From: Euryarchaeota archaeon UBA229
Lineage (GTDB): Archaea; Thermoplasmatota; Poseidoniia; Poseidoniales; Poseidoniaceae
Direction of reading: 5' to 3'
NCBI GenBank assembly: GCA_002505355.1
Contig: DAUW01000124.1
Coordinates: forward strand, 1 to 13,076
DNA: 13,076 nucleotides
Part shown: positions 5,636 through 13,076 of the stretch, piece after piece
Numbering within the stretch: position 1 is the first letter of the stretch
Layout: each line of letters opens with the position of its first letter
The notes under the pieces: generated by a model
Told to the model about the DNA's origin: nothing
What the model saw: only the letters and a program-made list of their open reading frames with translations
The model's database searches: none
Made by a program: the position numbers and the translations under genes

Positions 5636-5642
5636 TATTTAA
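5636..5642 (-). promoter_or_regulatory. Candidate TATA box for the rpo7 operon
   Basis: The minus strand reads TTAAATA here, the best TATA-like element in the 247-bp divergent spacer. Transcription would begin about 25 bp downstream, near 5613, giving a leader of roughly 98 nt that contains the palindrome and the hairpin. The bases just upstream (CGTTTCCA) are a poor match to a purine-rich BRE, so the call is tentative. Confidence 0.4.
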
Positions 5643-5762
5643 TGGAAACGGAAACAGATGGGAATGTATTGTGATTGGCGTACACAAAAACCACCGAAAT
5701 TTGATGCATTGAACATACTTATTGCCATAAGTCATAACAACCCCTTTGTCACACATATTGCC

Positions 5763-8700
5763 ATGACCCCTGCGCAAGCCTTGAACCCATGGCGAGTAAA
5801 GCAGGCGTTATTGTTAGTTATTTTGCTATTGCTTACTCCGCTATCGTTAACCATCGACAGCCATCAACCTAGTGAGTTAAAGGAAAGTGAAATCATCTCA
5901 CAAACAGCCATGCCGTGGAATCCAGCATCGCAACCATGGGGCCAATATTCTGGAGTCCCCACTCATAATGGTACGATGCCAATCCACGGTCCGGACGGCG
6001 GTCCTGGTACTGATGATGTAGCCAACGTTTCGAATTACGGAATTATTGATTCACCAACAGTCAACTGGATTGCCTCAGATGATATCGATGGTGCTGACAC
6101 TTATGGTTCAATAATTGGAGATTTTTCAAACAGCATCACCGCGACCCCGGCAGCAGCGGAGCGATGTGGATTAGGCGAATTATTTGCTGTCATAATCACT
6201 AGCGATTCCGCAAGTAGCACGATGAGTATCATAACTGGTGATGAGGCAAAAACGGCCTGGGAAGTTGACTTAGGACAAACGGAAACCATCAGGTCGACCC
6301 CTATGATAACTGACATCAATGCTGATGACAAGCCAGAAATTATTGTTGTCTATGACACCGCCTCATCATTGGAGATTGAGGTTTGGTCTCCAGAATTATC
6401 CTGCTCAGAATCAGGGTGGGTAAAATCTGGTCACGAAAATGAGAAGCTGTGGTCGATGAGTGAAACAGATTATTCAATCGGTATCGATAGCCCACATTTC
6501 CCGTCATCACAAAGCAACCACAAATCCGTCACACAACCCCTACTTGCAGACTTAGATCTCGATGGCGATGCAGAACTGATTCTTGCTGTCGTCGACAGAG
6601 ATTCGGACAATCCCACCGTGGTTGCACTGACCTTAACAACTGCTACACCGAACGATTTTGATTGGGAGGTTGTGTTGGACCGCGGGACACATCCCTCCGA
6701 TCCATCGTGGGGTATGCTTGATGATGATTCAACCGCCATCGTACTCACGACAATCGATTCAAATTCAGGCAATATGTGGATTTGGCGCATTGATGGTGCT
6801 ACTGGCTCACTAGACTGGGAGAGAGTTTCGGTAAGCGGTACGGATTCAGATTCGGACGCACCGCGATTAAGGCTTCCAGGGCCTGTGGTCGTACAACTTG
6901 ATAATGATGCGGCACCTGAAATGATTCTAACTATACCAACTGATGCTAATGGACGAACTGCTGGCAACGGTGCAAGATTTGTTGCTATGGAAATGACCTC
7001 AACAGATGAGATTTTTCAATTTAGAACACCGAACGGATATTCAGACTCGCAACCACTACCCATCGACACTAATGGCGATAACATACACGACCGGTTGTGT
7101 TGGGTAACTTGGTATTCAGAATCGAGCGTGTCTTTCAACAGAAAAGGCATGGCTGGGTGCCACGACATCTCTACCGACCCTCCGATTAAGGAATGGTCCA
7201 AAGATATGCAAAGAGGATCTGGCAATGATAATGACGAAATCGGAGTTTCTCCACCAATCTGGATGGACATTAATGGTGATGATGACCCTGAACTTATCGT
7301 ACCTTACGGTAAGCGCTTGTGGGCCTTTGATGGCGAAGACGGCACATCATCTGAGGTTTCTGACGGCTGGTCCTCGCCACTGGGGATGCCAAATCGTGTT
7401 TGGTCTGCACCAGCAGTTGCTGATATGGATAACGACGGCACCCTCGACATACTAATCGGCAACACACTCGTTTCGCAAAATGTTGCCGATTTTTCTCCGT
7501 TGAGTGATAACCGAGGAATAAGCTTTAATCCAAGCCAACCGGATCCAGGAGATATCGTCACCGTCACTGGCCAATTCTCTAACATCGGCACTTTGGATAA
7601 CGAAGATGACCTTGACGTGATAATAAAACAAAACGGCAATGAAATCGCTAGACAACGGTTTACCGATGTTGAACCTGTAGCACCATCTGGTAACGGGGGA
7701 CCCTATACTTTCAGCGTTGATATAACAGCTGAGTTAGGCACCCACACCTTTGAACTAGTTCTCGACATCAATAGTAATCTAACCGAAGCTCGAAAGGATA
7801 ACAATCAGGCAGCAGTTGAATTAGTTGTAGTAGAGCCCTATGAAGCTCAAATAGACATACCTAATCAGATACCAAGGATATCCCCTGGCAGTACTGAACT
7901 GATTACCATTGGCATGCTAGCAACAGGCTCTAGAACAGAATATTGGACGCTCTCATGGGATGATACCAACCTACCAAATGGCTGGTCAATCAGCCCAGAT
8001 GCTAACCAAAACGCTAATCCAAATTTAATACCGGGTATTTCGCAGAATTTCGTGTTCATTGCATCGGTGCCACAATCTGCTTTGGGGGACGACAACTCAT
8101 TTGTTGTTCTAACCCTAACATTGGATAGCGACCCGAGCGTGACGTTCGAATCTGTTCTACCAATCGAGGTATTACGTACACGAGGATTATCTATTGTGGG
8201 CCCAAGTGGTCTAGATTCAACCACTGGCTTTGGCAGACCTGGCCATGATGCGACCGCATGGATGATGATTGAAAATCTCGGTAATGCATACGAAACCACG
8301 ACATCGATTGATTGGACCGCCCCGTCGTGGGGTGGTACTCCAACTTTGCATGATTTATCGGGTAATGAAATATTTTCGTTGACTTTAGCACCTGGGGAGT
8401 TAATACAACTGTTTGTCAATCTAAATACTCCAAATAGTGTCCAGCCTGGTTCACTCACTTCGACAACCATGACAATGTGCATTGGTAGTGGCGATAGTAC
8501 ACTCTGTCAAGATTTGTCAGTCAATCTAACTGCTGCGGCGGTAACTGTTGAGCATATTCATCAAAGAACCCTACCTAACATGACTCTGCAGTGGGAAGTT
8601 GAAGGGTATATCCCGACGGACGGAATCATGTCATGGAATACCGTTTCAGCAAACATGGTAAACGCTGGTTGGGTTTGGAGCGTTGACGGAGATTTATTGT

Positions 8701-11456
8701 TTAACGGCAGCAATATAGAAACTAGTGGCAACTCAGGTGATTCATTCAGTGGCAATATATTCTTGGAACTTCCAGTAAATGCCATACCACAGAGACACTA
8801 TTTCATGACTAGTTCAGACTCCGATAATCATCACAATCTGTATTTCACGCTCCAAGTGTTACAAGTATACCGTAGCGCCTCAACAATATTGCAACCGCAA
8901 CAGGACTCACAAGGAAATCCTGTTTCCATGGTTGTTGAAACAACTAATCAAGTTCTACTACGGTTAGAGAATCCAGGTAATGGGTTCGATGATTTCATCC
9001 TCAGTAGTGAAGTAATCGAAGGTCCTGATATGACAAGTTCTCCTGTAGTGGAGTTACTGGAATATAATCCTCAACGTAATTTAGGGCCACTGGCTAGCAC
9101 GATTGCCACTGTCGATGTAACTTTATCAGAAGATACTCCCGCTCAACAGCCATTCACACTTAGATTCACATGGCGTTCATTGGGTGGTGAGAATGTTGCA
9201 TCTGTTGTAGAATTACTGGTTGAGGCTGAACCAGACCACAGTTGGGAGGTAAACTTTAGCAGCGGCAATCAATATGATATTTTGCCTTCGGAAACCTTGA
9301 CCTTAGATTACACAGTGAAGAATACCGGAAATGCACTTGATAATCTAGTGGTCAAACCAAAATTTGAAACAAACTACTTCTCTGCCGACAGCAGCACTTG
9401 GGTAGCAGAAAATAACACACAAGAAGGCGTTGAAGTGAATCAGACAGTTAGCCTATTTTTATCCATCACTGCGCCTGATGATGCGTGGTCGGGAACTATT
9501 GTTACTGTGATTCTAGATCTGTACTCGGAAGAACTTTACGTTACTAATGTGAGTGTAACATTATCTGTTCAACAAATATCTGGCTGGCGATTAAATTTGT
9601 CAGAAACTAATCTAATAATTCATCCTGATGGTCAAAATCTCACTTTAAACGTTGAACATCTTGGTAACCTCGCTCGCCAGCCGTGGTATAGCAAAGCAGG
9701 GGATGGGTGGAATATTTCAGTACCACAAAACGGTGTCGAGGTTCAACCTTTTGGCAACTCTACTGTTACCATATTCGTCACACCACCTGATGATTCAGTC
9801 GCAGGAGAAGTTGGTGTCTTGAGGCTGAGAGTTTCTGACGGTGATGGCTCCGGTCAAACCATTCAGGAAGTCCCGGTTAGGGTTGGAAGTTCACCTAGTA
9901 TTGACCTGTATTCCAAAGGACATTGGTTCGTCAATTCATCTGCTGCAAGTTTCCCAACCGCCTGGGTTGAAAACACCGGCAACGACCTAGCAGTACTCAC
10001 ATTATCAGTGTCAGGTTTACCACCGGGTTGGGCGGCCTCCCATCCAGACTCAATGATAATTTCTCCAAATCAAGTAATAGGTCTACCAATTAGCCTAATT
10101 GCTGATGATTCATGGGATAATACCTCTATTGAGATTATGATAGATGTTACACATCCAACAATCGGTACCCAATCATTATCGCTCACAGTAAAGGCATCGG
10201 ATTTTGCCTTTACTGCATCTCCAGTAATCTCAGGAGTAGTCGATGATATAGCCTCAGTTTCGGTTACCAACACCGAAATATTGGCACCAACCGACGTGCA
10301 AAGCGGAGACTCGGAACTACTGATAACCATACCAGTTCTAAAGCAAAATATTACGCTAACTTCGCTTGATGCCGAAACAGAATATTTTGTCCATTCAGCG
10401 GGTTATAGTTTGCCACAATATAGTGCGAGTTGCAGTTTCGTGTCCTCAGCAATGAGCGATTTAGGGATAAAAACCATCGCTGAAAAAATCGCAAGTTGCA
10501 CAATCAACGCTCCATTGGATGAGAGATTTACCGGCACCGTGGTTTTACTAACCAATCAAGGCACTGCTGTAGAGCTTGAACGAAATCAGTTTGATGTGTC
10601 AAAGGGCAATACTGAGGTAATTGAAGTAAATACTACAGGATGGCTACCACCCGCAGGTGAGATTACCCTCAAACTATACATTATCGACTCCTTTGGCAGG
10701 GAAATAACTGCCAAAGAAACTGATGTTGTTGCCAGGGCGAGTGGCTGGAACATCGGAATAAGCGAGTTTACCGCAAATGGTGATATTGAGATAGGAATCA
10801 CTCGGTTATCATATCAGCGGCTTGCAGGTGTCACCTGTGCGATAAACGTTGATTCTCCTGATAACTCTTGGAGCCAGTCATTAATTATCGATATTGCCGG
10901 TTCAACATATGCTAGGACCTACGTCATCAATGACCCAGGAGTTTTTGCTAATGATGATTTAATCAGAGCTGAATTAAGGTGCGCATCACCTTATGACATC
11001 GACGATAATGCAGAAGATGATAATGCTCAAGCATATTACAAGAAAGCAAGCGCTGAAATTATCCAAAGCTCTGAATTGATTTATGGGTTTTTGACCATTG
11101 TTCTAGCACTAGGAATTGCCTATTTTACTGGGTTTTTATCCACAACTGAGAGCAAACCTAGACCGAAGAAGGCGGCCAAATCTGCAACCAAAGAAATTGA
11201 TGAAGCAGAAGAAAAAGAGACCATTGATGAAATCATTGATGATGAAATTGATGACTTTAGTATTGAATTTGAAAAAGATGATGCGGTAATTGAGATACTT
11301 GACGAAGATGAGCCAGTTGCTGAACAAAGAGAGACAATCGATGATTCCACTGCATCAGGTCGTTTAGCATCACTTCGGGATGAAATGCAAGATGATGATA
11401 AACCGCTGGACACCCGACCATTATCCGATCGAATGGCTGATTTTTTCAAAGACTAA
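5763..11456 (+). CDS. Giant membrane-anchored surface protein: FG-GAP/VCBS propeller, CARDB and NEW3-like repeats
   Basis: This 1897-residue protein starts with an N-terminal signal (LLLVILLLLTPLSL, residues ~17-30). Residues ~60-575 hold six Ca-binding FG-GAP/VCBS-like turns, at about 182 (DINADDKPE), 261 (DLDLDGDAE), 376, 433, 500 (DINGDDDPE) and 553 (DMDNDGTLD), consistent with a beta-propeller. Residues ~585-690 form a CARDB-like Ig fold. From ~690 to ~1700 run further Ig-like units marked by ENxGN or close variants at 836, 1068, 1185, 1297 and 1402, spaced ~105-117 residues in the later part, resembling NEW3 domains. A single transmembrane helix (1772-1792) precedes KPRPKK and an acidic ~105-residue cytoplasmic tail. 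Many N-x-S/T sequons and paired cysteines fit a glycosylated exterior. The ATG at 5763 places the signal correctly; the frame is open to 5658, but that would add 35 residues before the signal. It is probably an adhesion, S-layer-associated or substrate-capture protein. No enzyme domain is visible. Confidence 0.85.
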   Translation: MTPAQALNPWRVKQALLLVILLLLTPLSLTIDSHQPSELKESEIISQTAMPWNPASQPWGQYSGVPTHNGTMPIHGPDGGPGTDDVANVSNYGIIDSPTVNWIASDDIDGADTYGSIIGDFSNSITATPAAAERCGLGELFAVIITSDSASSTMSIITGDEAKTAWEVDLGQTETIRSTPMITDINADDKPEIIVVYDTASSLEIEVWSPELSCSESGWVKSGHENEKLWSMSETDYSIGIDSPHFPSSQSNHKSVTQPLLADLDLDGDAELILAVVDRDSDNPTVVALTLTTATPNDFDWEVVLDRGTHPSDPSWGMLDDDSTAIVLTTIDSNSGNMWIWRIDGATGSLDWERVSVSGTDSDSDAPRLRLPGPVVVQLDNDAAPEMILTIPTDANGRTAGNGARFVAMEMTSTDEIFQFRTPNGYSDSQPLPIDTNGDNIHDRLCWVTWYSESSVSFNRKGMAGCHDISTDPPIKEWSKDMQRGSGNDNDEIGVSPPIWMDINGDDDPELIVPYGKRLWAFDGEDGTSSEVSDGWSSPLGMPNRVWSAPAVADMDNDGTLDILIGNTLVSQNVADFSPLSDNRGISFNPSQPDPGDIVTVTGQFSNIGTLDNEDDLDVIIKQNGNEIARQRFTDVEPVAPSGNGGPYTFSVDITAELGTHTFELVLDINSNLTEARKDNNQAAVELVVVEPYEAQIDIPNQIPRISPGSTELITIGMLATGSRTEYWTLSWDDTNLPNGWSISPDANQNANPNLIPGISQNFVFIASVPQSALGDDNSFVVLTLTLDSDPSVTFESVLPIEVLRTRGLSIVGPSGLDSTTGFGRPGHDATAWMMIENLGNAYETTTSIDWTAPSWGGTPTLHDLSGNEIFSLTLAPGELIQLFVNLNTPNSVQPGSLTSTTMTMCIGSGDSTLCQDLSVNLTAAAVTVEHIHQRTLPNMTLQWEVEGYIPTDGIMSWNTVSANMVNAGWVWSVDGDLLFNGSNIETSGNSGDSFSGNIFLELPVNAIPQRHYFMTSSDSDNHHNLYFTLQVLQVYRSASTILQPQQDSQGNPVSMVVETTNQVLLRLENPGNGFDDFILSSEVIEGPDMTSSPVVELLEYNPQRNLGPLASTIATVDVTLSEDTPAQQPFTLRFTWRSLGGENVASVVELLVEAEPDHSWEVNFSSGNQYDILPSETLTLDYTVKNTGNALDNLVVKPKFETNYFSADSSTWVAENNTQEGVEVNQTVSLFLSITAPDDAWSGTIVTVILDLYSEELYVTNVSVTLSVQQISGWRLNLSETNLIIHPDGQNLTLNVEHLGNLARQPWYSKAGDGWNISVPQNGVEVQPFGNSTVTIFVTPPDDSVAGEVGVLRLRVSDGDGSGQTIQEVPVRVGSSPSIDLYSKGHWFVNSSAASFPTAWVENTGNDLAVLTLSVSGLPPGWAASHPDSMIISPNQVIGLPISLIADDSWDNTSIEIMIDVTHPTIGTQSLSLTVKASDFAFTASPVISGVVDDIASVSVTNTEILAPTDVQSGDSELLITIPVLKQNITLTSLDAETEYFVHSAGYSLPQYSASCSFVSSAMSDLGIKTIAEKIASCTINAPLDERFTGTVVLLTNQGTAVELERNQFDVSKGNTEVIEVNTTGWLPPAGEITLKLYIIDSFGREITAKETDVVARASGWNIGISEFTANGDIEIGITRLSYQRLAGVTCAINVDSPDNSWSQSLIIDIAGSTYARTYVINDPGVFANDDLIRAELRCASPYDIDDNAEDDNAQAYYKKASAEIIQSSELIYGFLTIVLALGIAYFTGFLSTTESKPRPKKAAKSATKEIDEAEEKETIDEIIDDEIDDFSIEFEKDDAVIEILDEDEPVAEQRETIDDSTASGRLASLRDEMQDDDKPLDTRPLSDRMADFFKD

Positions 11457-11464
11457 TTGCAAGG

Positions 11465-11472
11465 TATTAATT
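11465..11472 (+). promoter_or_regulatory. Candidate TATA box for the 227-residue gene
   Basis: TATTAATT is centred 26 bp before the ATG at 11495, exactly where a TATA box should lie for a leaderless archaeal transcript. The 38-bp spacer has no Shine-Dalgarno site, which agrees with leaderless initiation. Confidence 0.4.
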
Positions 11473-11494
11473 CAGTTGACCTACTGCCGTCGAC

Positions 11495-12178
11495 ATGGAC
11501 CTAGATCAAGTCAATGGGACTACCACTGCATTCTACACTCTTCATTCATGTGATGGCGATCTCGCCTTAGAAATCTCAGAAATACTGCGACAAAGCGACA
11601 AAGAGAAAGTGCGTTTATGGCAGTTGCTTGTCAGTGAGCGTCCAACACTAAGATCACGGCTTGTTGAGCAGGGGTTGGAGGAACCTGCAGACTATGGAAA
11701 AATTTCCTGGGATGAAACAATGATATTGTTTCTTTGCTCAATAAATATTGACGATGAAGGTAAGCCAATGGCAATTGGTGAAAGCTTAAAACGCGAACGA
11801 TTCGGTCGGTTTCCTTACGGCGACGGATCTCTTGTCAAGTATCTAATAGAATTCCTCAGACCAAATACGCGAATCAAAAACTCAAATCAAATATTATCAA
11901 AGATACTAGATTTACTCAAAAAACTAACATCATTTAATCACGCTGGCGATTACAGTTCACCAAGATTTGCCGGTGGCAGCGGTGGCATGAGTATTCTTGG
12001 CTTCCTCAATTTATCCGAGGTTACAGAAATGCGAAAATTGTTTGCCGGTAGAAACTGGTCTGTCGCCTCCGACGAGCCATTGGATGGTGGTGTGAGGGAT
12101 GCTATCAAACACCTATTAGCGATGCTGAGAGCAGCAGAGAGACTCGACTCAGGGGTCATGCTAAGGTCGCATGCCTAA
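11495..12178 (+). CDS. Unrecognised 227-residue protein, mostly helical
   Basis: I do not recognise this protein. It has no signal peptide or clear membrane helix and is predicted cytoplasmic. Residues ~22-60 (LALEISEILRQSDKEKVRLWQLL onward) and ~110-145 (VKYLIEFLRPNTRIKNSNQI onward) look like amphipathic helices. A small glycine-rich loop FAGGSGGMSILGF lies at ~158-170, and the end (~195-227) is again helical. The helix-rich opening and the SERPTLRSRLVEQG segment have the feel of a small helical-bundle or winged-helix-like domain, but no signature supports naming one. The ATG at 11495 follows the giant surface-protein gene by 38 bp, with a TATA-like box at the right distance for its own leaderless promoter. 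Its TAA touches, with zero spacing, the stop codon of convergent purC. Clean packing between neighbours and the long frame support a real gene. Confidence 0.72.
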   Translation: MDLDQVNGTTTAFYTLHSCDGDLALEISEILRQSDKEKVRLWQLLVSERPTLRSRLVEQGLEEPADYGKISWDETMILFLCSINIDDEGKPMAIGESLKRERFGRFPYGDGSLVKYLIEFLRPNTRIKNSNQILSKILDLLKKLTSFNHAGDYSSPRFAGGSGGMSILGFLNLSEVTEMRKLFAGRNWSVASDEPLDGGVRDAIKHLLAMLRAAERLDSGVMLRSHA

Positions 12179-13075
12179 CTAAAATTTCTCCGATGTTAAT
12201 CGCTCGTACATAGAAGCGTATAATTCAGCAGTTTGGTCAATCACATTTTGCGGCAACTCGGGAATTGGCGGATCTTTTGTTCCAGCATCCCTTGCTTGCT
12301 TCAATTCTGCTTGATGGCCGGTTTCGATATAGTGTGTTCGAACAAACTCCTTTGAAAGCTCGATACACTCACCGTTTTCATATGCAGCAGCATCCCACCA
12401 ACGGTCCTCATCTAGGGTGCCAAATGTATCGACCAATACTACCTTACGATTTGGTCCTAGGGCGAATTCCTTCTTCCCGTCGACGTGAATTAGCCCATTC
12501 TTTGCAGCCTCTCGCTCAATAAGCGCATCAACTTTTAGCACTACTTCGAAGATGGCATTAAGTTCCTCTTCTGTTATGTTAGAGATTTCTAATGCTTCCT
12601 CTGTGGTGATATTTCGGTCAAATTTCTCAAACTTTGTTGTAACTTCTAAAAACGGCTTATTCAATTTTGTACCATATTCACAGTCAGCAGCGACTCCCAA
12701 CTGCTCGGGGGATAACTCGCCACGCTGGAATCTTCGCCATGCGGACCCTGACAAGTAATGACGGCAGATAAATTCTAGCGGCACGAACACCCATTCCATA
12801 TCCCTAGGTATTGCACCGGGTTCCTTAATCACCTCAACTTTCCTAACAAGGCAACGATCTGTGGCATTTACCTCAACAAGGTGGGTACCACAAATACCCT
12901 CCTCTTCGATTAACTTGAACCAATGAGCTGTTGTTCTGTTCAATGATTCACCTTTTCTCGGTATCAATGAAGGTATGATTTGATCAAAAACTGATATCTG
13001 ATTGGTAAATCTAAACTCTAAGATATCTGGGTCATCAGTTGACCAAACTTGTTTTACTTTGCCTTGATATAGCAT
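12179..13075 (-). CDS. purC: Phosphoribosylaminoimidazole-succinocarboxamide synthase (SAICAR synthetase)
   Basis: This enzyme ligates aspartate to CAIR with ATP, giving SAICAR in de novo purine synthesis. The 298-residue protein opens MLYQGKVKQVWSTDDPD, equivalent to the usual 'LYEGKAKxVY' glycine-rich ATP loop. It continues with VFDQIIPSLIPRKGESLN (29-46), LVRKVEVI (76-83), PLEFICRHYLSGSAWRRF (99-116), the substrate-loop segment KPFLEVTTKFEKFDRNI (140-156), and the catalytic end LIHVDGKKEFAL plus VLVDTFGTLDEDRWWD (213-228), the counterpart of the family's metal-binding 'ADE...SPD..R.WD' stretch. The VDTFGT wording and the length of ~300 fit the longer PurC subfamily better than the ~240-residue bacterial form. 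The ATG at 13075 is one base from the window edge, so a longer N-terminus cannot be excluded. The stop TAG abuts that of the convergent gene with zero spacing. Confidence 0.93.
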   Translation of the reverse strand: MLYQGKVKQVWSTDDPDILEFRFTNQISVFDQIIPSLIPRKGESLNRTTAHWFKLIEEEGICGTHLVEVNATDRCLVRKVEVIKEPGAIPRDMEWVFVPLEFICRHYLSGSAWRRFQRGELSPEQLGVAADCEYGTKLNKPFLEVTTKFEKFDRNITTEEALEISNITEEELNAIFEVVLKVDALIEREAAKNGLIHVDGKKEFALGPNRKVVLVDTFGTLDEDRWWDAAAYENGECIELSKEFVRTHYIETGHQAELKQARDAGTKDPPIPELPQNVIDQTAELYASMYERLTSEKF

Positions 13076-13076
13076 C

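Noticed and set aside
5538..5777. Minus-strand 79-residue open frame across the divergent spacer
   Set aside because: It overlaps the surface-protein start and the rpo7 leader, is His/Arg/Phe-rich without family features, and has no Shine-Dalgarno site.
7865..8482. 205-residue minus-strand open frame inside the giant surface-protein gene
   Set aside because: Antisense shadow: low-complexity Ser/Val/Pro-rich translation, no promoter or ribosome-binding site, wholly inside a well-supported gene on the other strand.
11120..11449. Ser/Ile-rich minus-strand open frame opposite the acidic tail
   Set aside because: It is the reverse reading of GAT/GAA-rich Asp/Glu codons, which gives Ser/Ile/Phe repeats without stops. 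Composition artefact.

Overview
The window reads as chromosomal DNA of a mesophilic euryarchaeon, most probably a marine Thermoplasmatota (Marine Group II, 'Candidatus Poseidoniales'). The domain call is firm: it carries archaeal Rpo7, Spt4, ribosomal proteins S24e and S27ae, a DTD2-type D-aminoacyl-tRNA deacylase and an HVO_0476-family zinc-finger protein. The Marine Group II placement is inferred from moderate-to-low GC, very tight gene packing, acidic protein tails and a giant secreted FG-GAP/CARDB protein with a C-terminal membrane anchor. I see no mobile elements, CRISPR arrays, rRNA or tRNA genes.

Layout. 1-314 (-): 5' part of a SAM-dependent methyltransferase, cut by the window edge. 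407-1174 (+): HVO_0476-like zinc-finger protein with a Lys/Arg-rich tail. 1175-2152 (-) and 2199-3203 (-): proline dehydrogenase and D-aminoacyl-tRNA deacylase, same direction, 46 nt apart. 3240-4169 (+): unrecognised, probably beta-rich protein, divergent from the deacylase across only 36 bp. 4172-5515 (-): information-processing operon in transcription order rpo7, spt4, rps24e, rps27ae, with overlapping or near-touching genes and clear Shine-Dalgarno (SD) sites at the three internal genes. 5516-5762: the only sizeable non-coding stretch (247 bp), a divergent control region with a TATA-like box, an 18-bp perfect palindrome and a hairpin that would cover the rpo7 ribosome-binding site. 5763-11456 (+): a 1897-residue envelope protein with signal peptide, beta-propeller, about ten Ig-like repeats, one transmembrane helix and an acidic cytoplasmic tail. 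11495-12178 (+): unrecognised 227-residue protein. 12179-13075 (-): purC.

How the genes relate. The rpo7-spt4-rps24e-rps27ae block is a conserved euryarchaeal transcription/translation cluster: RNA polymerase stalk subunit, Spt4 elongation factor and two small-subunit ribosomal proteins. The deacylase polices D-amino acids on tRNA, proline dehydrogenase starts proline catabolism, and PurC serves purine synthesis. The remaining genes look like independent transcription units.

The most unusual features are the three convergent gene pairs whose stop codons lie 0, 2 and 0 nt apart, the structured leader of the rpo7 operon, and the architecture of the giant surface protein. I found no clear evidence of a new multi-gene system. 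The best candidates for undescribed biology are the rpo7 leader, the giant protein's cytoplasmic tail and the two unrecognised genes.
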